Assembly (NCBI RefSeq): GCF_001689125.2 | Contig: NZ_CP015405.2 | Location: forward strand, 4,304,501-4,368,500 | DNA: 64,000 nucleotides | Reading direction: 5' to 3' | From: Blautia pseudococcoides | Lineage (GTDB): Bacteria; Bacillota; Clostridia; Lachnospirales; Lachnospiraceae | Part shown: positions 8,408-21,000 of the stretch, one piece after another | How the letters are laid out: the number at the start of each line of letters is the position of its first letter | Numbering within the stretch: the stretch's first letter is position 1 | Position numbers and translations under genes: made by a program | Notes under the pieces: generated by a model | Databases searched by the model: none | The model's input: the letters and a program-made list of their open reading frames with translations, nothing else | Told to the model about the DNA's origin: nothing

Positions 8408-9120
8408 CACTGAAAGTAACGGAGAGAGACAAAAAAATATTGCTGGTATTGGCCGTTTTTCTTATTATGTTCGGCCTGATCGCAGGGATTCTGATGCCTC
8501 TGATGGAAAATACGCAGAAGCTGGGGGAAGAGATCGCGGAGGCAGAGGTGGAAAAGCAGGAGAAAGAAATGAAAGTGACAGCACTGCCCGGGATGAAAAA
8601 CAGAATGGAAAAGGCGGAAACGGAACTGGCTGCCATGCAGGAAAAGTATTACCCTGTGATGAAAAGTGTGGAGATTGACCGTATGATGACCAACACAGCA
8701 GTAAACTGCGGCATACAGGTTTCAGATATGGACATTAAAATGCCTGACTTTACAGCGTATACCACGATTCTGAACTACGGAGATATTATATTTGGCGCGG
8801 AGCAGGAAAACAGTGAGGAGACACCCTTTGACGGTATGTATACAGCCAGTCTTACTATGAACATGACTGGCTCCAGGGAAAATCTGCAGGCCATGCTGGA
8901 TGTCACCGTCAGTCAGAAGCCCAGACAGAGGGTGACTGATTTTTCATGGCAGAAGAACCAGAAGGAAGGCAGCAGTGAATACACATTGAGTATGTCAGTT
9001 GAAATATATATGTATCAGGATGTTGAGATGTATGTGCAGGAGCGGCTTTTAGGGGAAGCTCTTGAAAATATGGAGACAGAAACCGGGACAGAAGGAAACA
9101 GTGAGGCAGAGGAGCAGTAG
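8404..9120 (+). CDS. pilO: PilO-like pilus alignment protein
   Basis: The 238-residue protein has a short cytoplasmic tail and one transmembrane helix (KILLVLAVFLIMFGLIAGIL, about 11-30). A periplasmic-type coiled coil (about 35-85, rich in Glu/Lys) and a compact alpha/beta domain (about 90-220) follow. This is the topology of PilO/GspM-like proteins, which pair with PilN to link the motor to the extracellular fibre. The start overlaps the previous stop as ATGA, indicating translational coupling. Sequence identity in this family is always low, so the call rests on topology and position. Confidence 0.8.
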   Translation: MTLKVTERDKKILLVLAVFLIMFGLIAGILMPLMENTQKLGEEIAEAEVEKQEKEMKVTALPGMKNRMEKAETELAAMQEKYYPVMKSVEIDRMMTNTAVNCGIQVSDMDIKMPDFTAYTTILNYGDIIFGAEQENSEETPFDGMYTASLTMNMTGSRENLQAMLDVTVSQKPRQRVTDFSWQKNQKEGSSEYTLSMSVEIYMYQDVEMYVQERLLGEALENMETETGTEGNSEAEEQ

Positions 9121-9128
9121 GAGTTATC

Positions 9129-10814
9129 ATGGACAATAATATCAGAAATGTTCGTATCGGAGACGTTTTGAAAGAATACGGATATGTCACGGAAGAACAG
9201 ATAAGCGCAGCCCTGGCTTATCAGAAAGAGCATAAAGGGGTACGTCTGGGAGCTGCCTTGACGGATATGGGATTTATTTCAGAGGAGCAGCTTTTGGAGG
9301 CACTGTCCACACTTCTTCAGGTGCGGATCATTGATATTTCCACAATTGAGGTGGATGTGGAAGCTGTACAGAAGATTCCCAGGCAGCTAGCGGAAAAATA
9401 TGAGATGCTGGCTGTAAAACAGGCGGAAGGTGTACTGACCATTGTTCTGTATGACCCGCTTAATTTCTATGCTATTGAGGATATCCGACAGCTCACGGGT
9501 ATGCAGCTTGAAATCTGCCTAAGCGGCCGAAGCAGCCTGAAAAATGCCATTGGTTATTACTACAGTGAGGTGGAAGCCAGAAAAGCTGCAAGTGTGGCAA
9601 ATGAACAGTTCGAGGATCTGGCCCTTACGGATGAGTTTAATATAGACGAGGAGGGAGATGATGACACTCCCATTATCAACCTGCTCAGCCGTTTGATCGA
9701 CAGGGCATATAATACAAATGCGTCAGATATCCATATCGAACCATTTGAGGATAAGACTACAGTCCGTATGCGTATTGACGGTGTGATCGTAGAATTTGTG
9801 ACACTGCAGAAAAACCTGCATGCGTCTTTGATCGCGAGGATCAAGATTTTAGGCAACATGGATATTGCAGAGCGGAGAGTTCCCCAGGACGGGCATTTCA
9901 GAATGAGGGTGGCAGGAGAATATGTGAATATCCGAGTGTCTGTGATTCCCACAGTGTTTGGGGAAAAGGCCGTGCTCAGACTGCTTGCCAATAACTCCAA
10001 CATAGATTATCCGGAAACTTTTGGTATGCACGAGGGTGATTACAAGAAATTGAAGAGTATGCTGGGGTCTCCAAATGGGATCATTTATTTTACAGGACCT
10101 ACAGGCTCCGGAAAAACCACCACACTGTATATGATACTTACAGGGCTGTCTAAACGTGCAGTGAATATTTCCACCATAGAGGACCCGGTGGAAAAGAACC
10201 TGCCTAAAATCAACCAGATGCAGGTAAACAATCAGTCTGGACTGACTTTTGAGATTGGTCTGCGGGCGTTGCTGCGTCAGGACCCCGATATTATCATGGT
10301 AGGTGAAACCAGGGATGTGGAGACTGCATCCATTTCAGTCCGTTCGGCAATTACCGGTCATCTGGTGTTTTCCACGCTTCATACGAATGATGCGTCGTCT
10401 TCGATCATCAGACTGGAGGATATGGGGCTGCAGCCTTATATGGTTGCTAACTCGCTGGTAGGGATCATCGCGCAGAGACTTATGAGGAAAATATGTCCTG
10501 ACTGCGGGGAGGAGACCGCTCCCACTGCGGAGGAGAGACAGGTCGTGGGGCCGGATATCAAGAAAATCATGCATCCTAAGGGATGTCCACAGTGTAACTA
10601 TACGGGATATAGAGGAAGGATCGCGATCCATGAAGTGCTGCTGATAGACAGGACTGTCCGTAAGATGATCATGGAGGGGGCTTCTGCGGAGGCCATACAG
10701 GATTATGCTGTTGAGAAGCAAAATATGAAGACACTGAAGGATGCCGGACTGAGTATGGTTCAGGAGGGGGTCACAAGTGTGGAAGAACTGAAAAAGGTAG
10801 CGTATTACAAATAG
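9129..10814 (+). CDS. pilB: Type IV pilus assembly ATPase PilB
   Basis: The 561-residue hexameric extension motor has two N-terminal MshEN-type segments: RIGDVLKEYGYVTEEQ at 10-25 and RLGAALTDMGFISEEQLLEA at about 40-60. Such segments bind c-di-GMP in MshE and some PilB proteins. The ATPase core carries Walker A GPTGSGKTTT (about 323-332), the Asp box, Walker B DPDIIMVGE (about 385-393) and a His box. A tetracysteine zinc site (CPDC...CPQC, about 456-490) is characteristic of PilB/GspE extension ATPases and absent from PilT. It starts 8 bases after pilO; the ribosome site GGAG lies within the preceding gap. Confidence 0.96.
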   Translation: MDNNIRNVRIGDVLKEYGYVTEEQISAALAYQKEHKGVRLGAALTDMGFISEEQLLEALSTLLQVRIIDISTIEVDVEAVQKIPRQLAEKYEMLAVKQAEGVLTIVLYDPLNFYAIEDIRQLTGMQLEICLSGRSSLKNAIGYYYSEVEARKAASVANEQFEDLALTDEFNIDEEGDDDTPIINLLSRLIDRAYNTNASDIHIEPFEDKTTVRMRIDGVIVEFVTLQKNLHASLIARIKILGNMDIAERRVPQDGHFRMRVAGEYVNIRVSVIPTVFGEKAVLRLLANNSNIDYPETFGMHEGDYKKLKSMLGSPNGIIYFTGPTGSGKTTTLYMILTGLSKRAVNISTIEDPVEKNLPKINQMQVNNQSGLTFEIGLRALLRQDPDIIMVGETRDVETASISVRSAITGHLVFSTLHTNDASSSIIRLEDMGLQPYMVANSLVGIIAQRLMRKICPDCGEETAPTAEERQVVGPDIKKIMHPKGCPQCNYTGYRGRIAIHEVLLIDRTVRKMIMEGASAEAIQDYAVEKQNMKTLKDAGLSMVQEGVTSVEELKKVAYYK

Positions 10815-10909
10815 ACAGGCGGAAACAGTGCGGTTGTTTGGTCAGTGTATATGCAGACTGTTAAATGCAGAACAGGATTTCGGCAGAAATGAAAATGGAG
10901 GGCAAAGTA

Positions 10910-11959
10910 ATGTATGATCTGAATCAATTAATAATGATGGGAAGGGAGGAGAATGCTTCTGACCTTCATATTTCTGCGGGAATGCCGCTTATGATGCGTG
11001 TTCATGGAAAGCTGGAACAGACACTTGCACAGCCGGATGACCATGAGACAGAGCTTATGCTGTATGGCCTTTTGGATGAGAGACAGAAGGAACGTCTGGC
11101 AGAGGGATATGATATTGACTTTGCGCTGGAAACTCCGGACCACAACAGGCAGAGGGTGAATGTGTTCCGGCAGCAGGGGAAGATTGCAGCTACTATACGT
11201 CTGCTGAATAATCATATCCCCACTTTGGAGGAACTGCATATGCCCCAGCTTCTGTACAAACTGGCTGAGGAACCCAGAGGGCTGATCCTGGTCACAGGGC
11301 CTACGGGAAGCGGTAAGTCAACCACATTGGCAGCAATGATCGAACACATTAACCAGACAAGGGCAGAGCATATCATAACCATAGAAGATCCGGTTGAGTA
11401 CACGTATGAGAGTAAAATGGCTCTGATACACCAGAGAGAGACAGGAAGAGATGTGATTGATTTTGCATCTGCGCTGCGAAGTGCACTGCGTGAAGACCCG
11501 GACATTATCTTGGTGGGAGAGATGCGTGACTATGAGACCATCATGGCTGCGCTGACTGCGGCTGAGACAGGACATCTGGTGCTGTCAACGCTCCATACCA
11601 CAGGTGCGGCACAGACGATTGAGCGTGTGATTGACGCGTGTCCTTCAGAAAGCCAGAATCAGGCAAGAACACAGCTGGCAGGAGTTTTAAAGGGTGTTAT
11701 CACCCAGTGTCTGATGCCTGTGCCGGATGGCAGAGGAAGGATCCCAGGAACAGAGATTCTTCTAGGTACTGATGCGATCACGAATCTGATCCGTGAGAAT
11801 AAGAGCCATCAGATGAGTAGTATGATGCAGTCAGGCGGTGCTTCGGGTATGCATACGCTGAATATGGATCTGATGAGACTTGTGCGGGAAGGGTATATAA
11901 CAAAGGAGACGGCGGTCCAGTATACTAATGATAAAAGGGATTTGGAACAGTATTTCTAG
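10910..11959 (+). CDS. pilT: Type IV pilus retraction ATPase PilT
   Basis: The 349-residue retraction motor opens with the N-terminal motif NASDLHISAGMPLMMRVHG of the PilT family. Walker A GPTGSGKST is at about 130-138 and Walker B DPDIILVGEMRD at about 195-206. The C-terminal AITNLIRENKSHQ stretch (about 288-300) matches the PilT signature AIRNLIRExKxHQ, which is needed for retraction. There is no tetracysteine site. The start was set at ATG 10910, 7 bases after GGAGG; the frame is open to 10865 without a ribosome site. Presence of PilT means the pilus is probably dynamic and may support twitching or DNA uptake. Confidence 0.95.
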   Translation: MYDLNQLIMMGREENASDLHISAGMPLMMRVHGKLEQTLAQPDDHETELMLYGLLDERQKERLAEGYDIDFALETPDHNRQRVNVFRQQGKIAATIRLLNNHIPTLEELHMPQLLYKLAEEPRGLILVTGPTGSGKSTTLAAMIEHINQTRAEHIITIEDPVEYTYESKMALIHQRETGRDVIDFASALRSALREDPDIILVGEMRDYETIMAALTAAETGHLVLSTLHTTGAAQTIERVIDACPSESQNQARTQLAGVLKGVITQCLMPVPDGRGRIPGTEILLGTDAITNLIRENKSHQMSSMMQSGGASGMHTLNMDLMRLVREGYITKETAVQYTNDKRDLEQYF

Positions 11960-12081
11960 GATCATGTCCGGCCGGTGGCCGGTGCGGGCAGTCCGGTAGT
12001 TGACTGGCAGAAGCAGTGTGCGTATTTGTATTAACAAACGTTTCTGCAGGGATACCAGATGTGGGCTTGAATAAGGAATGA

Positions 12082-15000
12082 GTGGATCAGATGGAAAAAG
12101 GGGTATTGTACAGGAAAATTCACAAAAATAGAACAGACAGGAACAGAAACCAGGGTGGATATACGCTGGTTGAACTTATTGTGGTCATTTGTATTGTGCT
12201 GATACTGGCTGGAGGGGCAGTGTTTGGCGTGATGACGTGGATCCGGTGGTCGCAGTTTAAGGAGCAGAATGAGTATGCGAAGACGTTGTTTAGTGCAGCG
12301 CAGAATCATTTGACGGAATATAGTGAGAATGGGCAGCTTGGCGTGCTGCAGCAAGTTCTATATGAAAATGAAGACTATAGAAATCAGGTAAAGGTGAATG
12401 AATTAGTGAATGACGAGGGCGGGAAATATAGCCTTGATTCCTTATGGCCAGCCAGCCAGGGAAAAACTGACAAAGAGAAATACAGAGGTGAGATCTGTTA
12501 TCTTAAAGGCGATGCTCAGACATTCAGACAATATCAGGAGTACAAGACTGGCAATGGAGATAAACCAGATGTTGAAATTATTGCATTATACGATCTGCTT
12601 TTACCATATGTATATGATTCTTCTATACTGAATGCGGCTGTTTGTGTGGAATTCACTCCGGAAGACGGACAGGTCTTTTCTGTTCTGTATAGTAATAAAA
12701 ATGAAAAGTTTGAATATGGCAATGTAAATAAAAAGGGAACCGTTGATATTACTAACCGGGAATATAGTGTCCGTAAAAAGAATCTAGTGGGGTATTATGG
12801 TGTTGACACATTGTCAAAAGCTACTAGTACAAAAGCGCAGAAGCCATCACTGACTGATGTTAAGTTAAATAACGGGGATACTTTGAACCTGTCCTTCAGG
12901 CTCAGCAAGGTAAAAGAAGCTCTTACAGCAATGACATATGAAATTACAATATGCCATAAGGATACTAAAGATAAAAAGCTGGTCATCCAGCTGGACGGAA
13001 CAAAGCTGCAGAGAAAAGATGCTGAGAGCAGGGAACCGGTCATATGTAAAGTGAGTAAATACAATAATACCGGGAAGCGGCTGGAATCCAGGGAATTCCC
13101 TGTTTTGGCCTGGCTGGAGGAAAATGAGACTGTAAGAGTGATTTTAGATGCAGTGGACTTGAGTGCGTCCAGTGCATGTTATAATTATGCAATTGATTTA
13201 ATTAACGCGGAAGATCCTAAGGGTACGTCTGATGTCTATGAGACATTTAAGAATTCCTACAGCTTTCATCGTTTTGGTGTAAATACGGAAGACATTTTCT
13301 GTACGGTTAAAGGTTCAGGTGCTTACTATAAACCGACAGCAAAGAAGCAGAGCAATAGTACAAACACGTATTTTGCTTCTTATAAAGACACAGAAAATAA
13401 TGACGACAGCAGTACATATACATATTCCTTAACAAGTATAAGACATTTATATAATATTCGTTATCTGGAAGATAAAACAGAGGAAAAAAAAGAAATGCAA
13501 GTGATACATAATGTATATCAGCTTGCCAATAATATTGACTGGAAAAAATTTATATCAGAAGGAAATCTGTATGATACAGACCGGGTTTATAAGAAAGAGA
13601 AAAAAGAAGGAAAATTATCATCTGTTTCTCCCATAAAGGAGGCAAATACGGCGTTCCCTTCCATTATACAATTAAAGTCTACATCAACCTTAGAAAGTAA
13701 AGGGGATAAAGCATACTCTATAAGCGGTATGACGCTGCTGGAAAGTTCTAATAGTAAAGTGGGTTCTTATGGTACAACAGATATTGCAGGAACGATCCAA
13801 AATGTAAAAAATGGGCCTGTCGGTTTATTTATTCAAAATAACGGGGCAATACATAAGCTTATATTGGATCAAATTACAGTGAATGGCACAAATTCAGTAG
13901 GGACTTTTTCTGGAAAAAATGCAGGGCAGTTATCAGAGCTTACAGTCAATAATAGTGAAGAGGAGAAAAGTCCAAGCATTGTGTCAGGTGTATCTAATGT
14001 TGGTGGAATCACAGGAGAACAGATAACAAAAAGCAATGCTGGTCCAGCAGAACTTAAGGCGCTTGTCAACCGTGCAGCTGTGACAGGAGTCACGTACGCC
14101 GGTGGTATTGCAGGTCGTTTTCAGGCAGATGAAACTAACAGCATTTTGGTCAAAAACTGCACCAATTATGGAATTGTGGAAGCTGTGCCGTTTAATGAAA
14201 AAGGTCAGACTAATGCGGCTACAGCTAAGTATATCGGGGGGATCACAGGACTATGCGATAATAAGACTGACGATGAGAAGCAGCTGCAAATAAAGAATTG
14301 TACCAGTTCGCCCCAATATACATCTTTAGAAATAGAGAATTTGCTTCAAAAGGGTAATGAAGAGATTCTTACTGCAAAATTAAACGGAGTGTACGTTGGA
14401 GGGATTGCGGGATATAACAGAAACAGCCTGATAGAAAACTGCAATACGGAACAGGAAAAAAACAGAGAAGGATTTATCTTTGGATTTCAGTTTGTGGGTG
14501 GAATCGTTGGATATAATGAAAGCAAGGCTGTATCGCTGGATGGAAAAGAAAATGTAAACGAAGCAAATGTAATTGGTAACAGCTATGTGGGTGGAATAAG
14601 TGGATGTAACAGCGGCAGCTTAGGCGAAAACGCCGGCATTCAAATCCCCGATCTTGAGAGAGATGAAAGTAAAAAAATATCAAATTGGATAAATAAAGGA
14701 ATTATTGCCGCCAGTGGAGATTATGTGGGGGGTATCACAGGTGTCAACACAGGCATCATTGAGAATTGCAGCAGTGAGGTAACCTCAGATAATACAGCAA
14801 GGAAGATCACGGATGCACAGACCCTGCATGGCGACTATGCAGGTGGAATTGCAGGTTATAATAATGGAAGTATCAGGGCAGCAGAACCGGGTCAGGACTA
14901 TTTCAGGAAAACAATTCCGCTAGTCAGTTATATTGCAGGAAACAATTATGTGGGCGGAATTGTAGGATATAATGATGTGGAAGCAAGAGTGGAAGACTAT

Positions 15001-18000
15001 ACACTTGCAGGAGGATATATTAAAGGGTCGGGTACTTTTGTAGGCGGATACGTGGGGCTGAATGCATCTAAAGCGTTGTTGGAGGATCAGGTATTAGTAT
15101 CGAACCCGAATGTAGTTACAGGTAATTATTGTGTCAGTGGCATAATAGGAGGAAATATTGTAGCATCAAATGAAAACATCCGGGCTGAATTTAATTCAGA
15201 CAATTTTTTGGGGAATGTAGACGCAACCGCTTTTACAGGTGGGTTTATAGGTTATAATCAGCTTTTACAGGGCAATGCAGATGAGGAAAAAGATAGGGAT
15301 AAGACTGGAGCCTTAGCAAAAGAGATTATAGAGGAGATGGAAGCGTCTGGGAATATTTTAGAAGAGGTTGTACAAGAAATATCCGATGTATCAGGCGAAG
15401 AAACGGAGAACCGCCTTACGATAGAAGGTTTGGAGGATAACTCCGATCAATTGATCAAATTTGGAAGTCTAAATGCGGATATCTATGTGGGAGGTGTAGT
15501 AGGGTATAATACTCCGGATACCAGGCTTACGATCGCTAATGTTGTAAATAAGACACCGGTGACAGCAAGAAAAGGGATTACAAACTCTGAGAAGAGGCCT
15601 GAAGGCAACGAATCTGTAGAGGAAGAATTTTCATTTTCTTATGCTGGAGGGGTTATTGGTAAGGTCGAAAAGTATGTGATAGTGGATAACTGTAGTAATC
15701 AGGATGTGGGGGATGTGACAGCGCAGGGAACATATCTGGGAGGTATCTGTGAGGTTAATGAGGGCTTAATTAAGAAGTGCAGTGTATCCAGTATTGGAAG
15801 TGCTGATCGTAGTTATGTTGGAGGCATTGCAGGATTAAATAAGGGAACTGTGGAGGATTGTAGATTTACGGATAAGACGATTACAGGTAAAGATTATGTA
15901 GGTGGGATTGTATCAGAAAATTATGGCACCATTAAGACACCATACCTGTTCCAGGCCAATGTAGTTGCCACTGGGGATTATGTAGGTGGTGTGGCTGGTT
16001 ATAATTATGATAGTGGTGTTATCTTGCTTAATGAGAGAAGGCCTGAGGATGTAAAGATCAATGATCTGGCTATTGCCAGTGTCAGTTCATCAGGTGATTA
16101 TATTGGCGGCGTTACGGGTAAAAACCATGGAAACCTGAATAATGACTATAGTTTTGCTCTATCCGGCAGTGTAAATGGCAACAAAGTTGTAGGAGGATTT
16201 GCAGGTAGTAATATGGATCACCCCATGCAAGGGCTTACAAATAATGCGTCGGTTACTGCTGTTAACGGAACCGTAGGTGGAATCGGTGGTGAATCATCAG
16301 GGGTCATAGAGGAATGCTGGAATAACGGCATCATATCGTCTACAAAGTCAGGTGTAGCAGGTGGTATCGTTTCATTTAATAATAGTAGTATAAAAAATTG
16401 TACTGATACCCAGATTGTAACAGCATCTAATGGAGACTGCGGAGGCATTGCCGCGGAAAACAATGGAAAGATTACGGGGAGTAAAGTAGAAGGCAGGATC
16501 ACATTCAGTGGAAATGAAAATATCGGTGGGTTGGTAGGGAGAAATAATAAAAAAGGTTTAATTGAAAACTGTACAATACGTGATATTACCGTTGAGAATA
16601 TGGATAACAGCGGTTCCAGCAATATAGGCGGAATAGCAGGAATCAACAGCGGGGAAATCAGGTTAGGCAGTAACGCAGTTCAAAATGCAAACGTGTATTC
16701 CTATACTTCTAAAAGTAATTTAGGGGGAGTAGCAGGGATCAACAACACGGAAAGCCAAATCAGTGGTGCGGAATTGGCAGATGTTATGATAGGATTTGCC
16801 GGTAACAATGCCACCTATGCTAATATGGGAGGTATTACAGGGGCTAACTATGGTTTTATTGAAAAATGCACTGTGGCTGCAGATATAACCGGTAATATGG
16901 GCAGTACGGATACGGGGTATGGCGGTATAGCCGGAGTGAATGAATCGAGTATTTTAAAATGCAGTTATGATGGGATGTTAAAGGCCAATGGTTCTGCAGA
17001 CAATTTGGTAAACATGGGAGGGATAACCGGCAAGAATAATGAGAACGGTAATATTAGTTATTCTTATATAGGTTTGGCAAAGAACACCACAATTGAATCG
17101 GGATTTCAAAATGGCAACGTGGCTATGGGATATGTAGGCGGCCTGGTGGGATGGAATTATGGTAAGATCATGGATTGCGATAACGCTAGCATGTCTCAGA
17201 AAGAAGTAAAAGTGATTAATCGTGCAGGCCATACCGGTGGTATTGTCGGCAATAATGTAAAAGGCGCCGTGGTTACCGGAAGCAGAGAGGAATTGCTGTC
17301 TACAGGAAAGAAATGGTCTGTAGAATCCACGTACTATACTAATGATGCAGGAACCGGTGGTATTATGGGATACAGTTCCTCTGGCAGAGACATAAGTTAT
17401 GTGGCTAATTATGCGGATGTCAGTGTTAATAAAAACAGTTCAAATGTCACTGGTGGCGGCTTAATAGGCCGAATGGAAAACAACGAGAATGGAGCCATGA
17501 AAATAGCTTATTATGAGAATTACGGTGATGTAAAAGGGATTCTCGTTGGGGGCGCTATTGGGCGTGTAAAATATAAAGGGGCATCTTTTGAGAAGTGCGT
17601 AAACTATGGGGATATAGAGGCCGGTAAAGTGGGTGGTACATCTATAGCGGCAGGTTTAGTTGCCTCATTTTATGCAAATGATATAACCATGGATATGCCA
17701 ATCTCTATATTTACAGCATGTAAAAATTTCGGTGATATTACAAGTGTTGACCAAGCAGGAGGAATTACGGGACATACCAATCCATTAAAGACAATTACTA
17801 TTAAATATTCTGACTGTGTTAATGAAGGCTGTATAAAAGGCAGCACAGCAGGAGGAATAGGGGCGGTAATAAACAGTGCAAATACATATTTTTATCGCTG
17901 CAGAAACTATGGTAATAGTTCTGATTCCGGTTTTTATGGTATTGTACCCCAGACAAGTTACAAGAGAATACAGGATGCCTTTAGTATCACAAATAAGGGT

Positions 18001-21000
18001 GGTTTGGCAAAAAGCGGTGGCACCATTGAAGAATCTTATTATTTCTCTGGGAGATCATCCGCTGGAGTTAAATTAACTGTAAATGCCCAATCGGGGTTAT
18101 ATACTATTTACAATTCTAATAAAAAATTTCAACTGACAGGATTAGTGAATAACCCTCAAAATAGCTTTAATGACGCTTCCAAGTTTACTTTTATTGAGGA
18201 AGAAAAAGGTCCACGTCAGCTTATTTACGAGGAAATAGACCCTAAAATTGTTGAGTATTATAGAGGTAAGACTGCAGCATTAGATTCACCGGATTCACCG
18301 ACAGGTCTGACAATGCAGAATAAGTCAGGTGTTTTAGTAGTGAAATGGGGACACAAAAACAGCACTTATGATAAGGATCAATTGGTATACAGGGTGATTG
18401 ATACAAAGGATAATGACCGGGAAGTTTTCAGCAATTTTGAAGATCCTATGGATATTTCTTATGGTATTGAGTTTTACGGTATGCAGATTCCTGTTGAATA
18501 TTATGGATATAAGATGGAGGCATATGTAAGAACGGTCAGTGGAAAATATAATGAAGAGGATTATAAAAAAGAAATATACGGACCGGACAGTGGCAGGCGT
18601 CAGCCAGGGGCATCTGCCTGGGTGAAGGCGGAGACGTCTGTAAAAGAACCATTACCAGAGCCTAAAATACATATAGAGCTGGCTGCATACGGACAAAACG
18701 GTGGGTGTAATGCCCAGAGTTTTGTGGCTGTTCTGGATAATAAGGAGGATTATTCAGGAAGCAAAGCTACAAAGATAAATATAAGTTTATCTAATGGAAA
18801 TAGTTTTTCAATTAACACTGCTAATGGAAAATCTGTAGCAAATACATCTCTGCAAAATATAAATGAAAATCAGATAATAACTGCATATGCGGTGGCTGCA
18901 GGTGATTATTCTGAATCCGGTCGTGTAACTTTGCAATGTGCGTTTTATGGAGTAAACGCGCTGAAAAATAATAATTATGTGACATCTGTTTTTTCGGAAT
19001 TCTATGGAGATAGGACCGGAAATTTATACAACCAGATAAATATGACAAAAGCAAATAATGTGACAGAATTATATATGAATTCCGAATTAGTAGTAAAGGA
19101 TTACAGATTTAATGATATGGCAGAGAACCAAGTATTAACTTGCGATATTGCAGTTGCAGCAGGCGTCTCCCATGTAACACAGAATTCAGGAACTATGACG
19201 AGTAATCTGAATAATCTACCGGAAGATTTATTGGACTATAAAAATATAACGGTGCGTACATATCCCTGGCAGAACCAGTCATATGTCTGTTGGTATGGCC
19301 ACCCGGTGAAAAATGGAATAACTGAGACCGAATTGATATCTTATATGAAAAACGGTGATCTTCTGGACAAAGAAAGACAGAATAGTCCTATTTTTACAAC
19401 AGGTTCAGATAATACAAAGATTTCTTTAAAAGCAGGATATGTTATAAGGCGTAATAGTGATGGGACATATGAAGTGATCTATAGTGCTATTCTTGCCAAC
19501 AATGATTACAGCAGGCAGGTTAAGAGCCGTAATTACGTTGTTTCAGATGATAAGAGCAAGGTAACGGCAGCAAATCCGGCATATGACAGAGCTATCCAGC
19601 CATCCCCTGTTATAAGTAAAATATATCCTCTTAGGAGCGATGGGAAATCATATAATTTTGTATGGGATGAAGGAAAAGCAGATAAAAATGCAATATATGA
19701 TCTGCAGTTGCGGGGTGTTACGAATGATGGAACAAAGGTACTGTTAAAGGCAGTCACTGTAAATAGTGAAACACCGGACAGTTATCATGCAGAAGGGAAC
19801 GCCTACTGGACTTATACATTCCAGGACAACGAGGAGGTGTGGAATTATCCAAATATTGTATTATCAGTAGCACACGTGGGTGCCACTGACGGAAATAATA
19901 AGACTCTGAAATTTCCTTCCAGAAGCGAACAATCATTTGATATACATTTGAAACTTTCACAAGTATCAAGGCCCACAGTCCTTCTTCATAAAAATGATAG
20001 TGAGGTAGAGAAAAACTCTCTTAGTTATGATATTACCTGGAATCAGGTACCTACTGCAGAACGCGGGCATATAGGTGGATATGAGATAACGGTCAACCGC
20101 TCAAGTAGGGATAATGAAGCTACATCAAAGTATGATAAAAAAGATGACTTTGATAAAGACCTTGAAAAGTATAAGCAGTCATATGAAAGCAAAGGCGGAG
20201 ATGTAACAGAGGAGGCTGGAAACCAAAACGCGGTTTATGTGTGGAAGGAAAATAAAAACGGTGGGACAGTAGAAAAAAGAATGGAATTGGGCTGGACGCA
20301 AACACCTGAACTTACCATATCAAAAAATCTTACAGAGATATGGACATTCAATATGGAAGAAGGAGATAAGGAAAAAAATACTATAACCAGAATGCTGGAT
20401 TTAAATGATTATGAGAGGGGCGAATTATTGGAAATTTCTGTCCGTGCATTGTCAGCGCTTGGCAATACTGTTTATCGAAATGGTCCTGATGGTGTAGTGA
20501 GAGAAATGACATTGCCCAGCCGTCTTATAGTGCCTGACGTTTCCGGGATAGAATCTACGCCTCAATATAAAAAACATGAGGATGGAAAAACAGATACATA
20601 TATGACGAAGAACCAATTTACCGAAGAAGGGATTTCTTTATCTTTAGAGGATGAGCATGAAAATCTCTATCAAGGAAAATATCAGATTGCAATGGCTGTA
20701 TATGAGGAACCTGTTGAGGAGGATATAGCAGATACATCCGCAAAAACACCAGGAGATGCACCTCAGGGAGACAGTACTTCGGATTACTGGAATTCAGGCA
20801 GCGGATTGATCAAAACGCTGGTCACGAAAGAGTCACAGACAGTTATGAATGGAAATTTCAGCAGTTCTTCATATGTATTAAAAGGAATTAATACTGAGTA
20901 TGCAGGGAAATGGCTGAAAATAGCACTCAGGAGTATATCGGAAAGTAATATTAGTTCCTGGTGGTCTGATGAGGATGATGCCACAGAAAAAACTGTAAAT

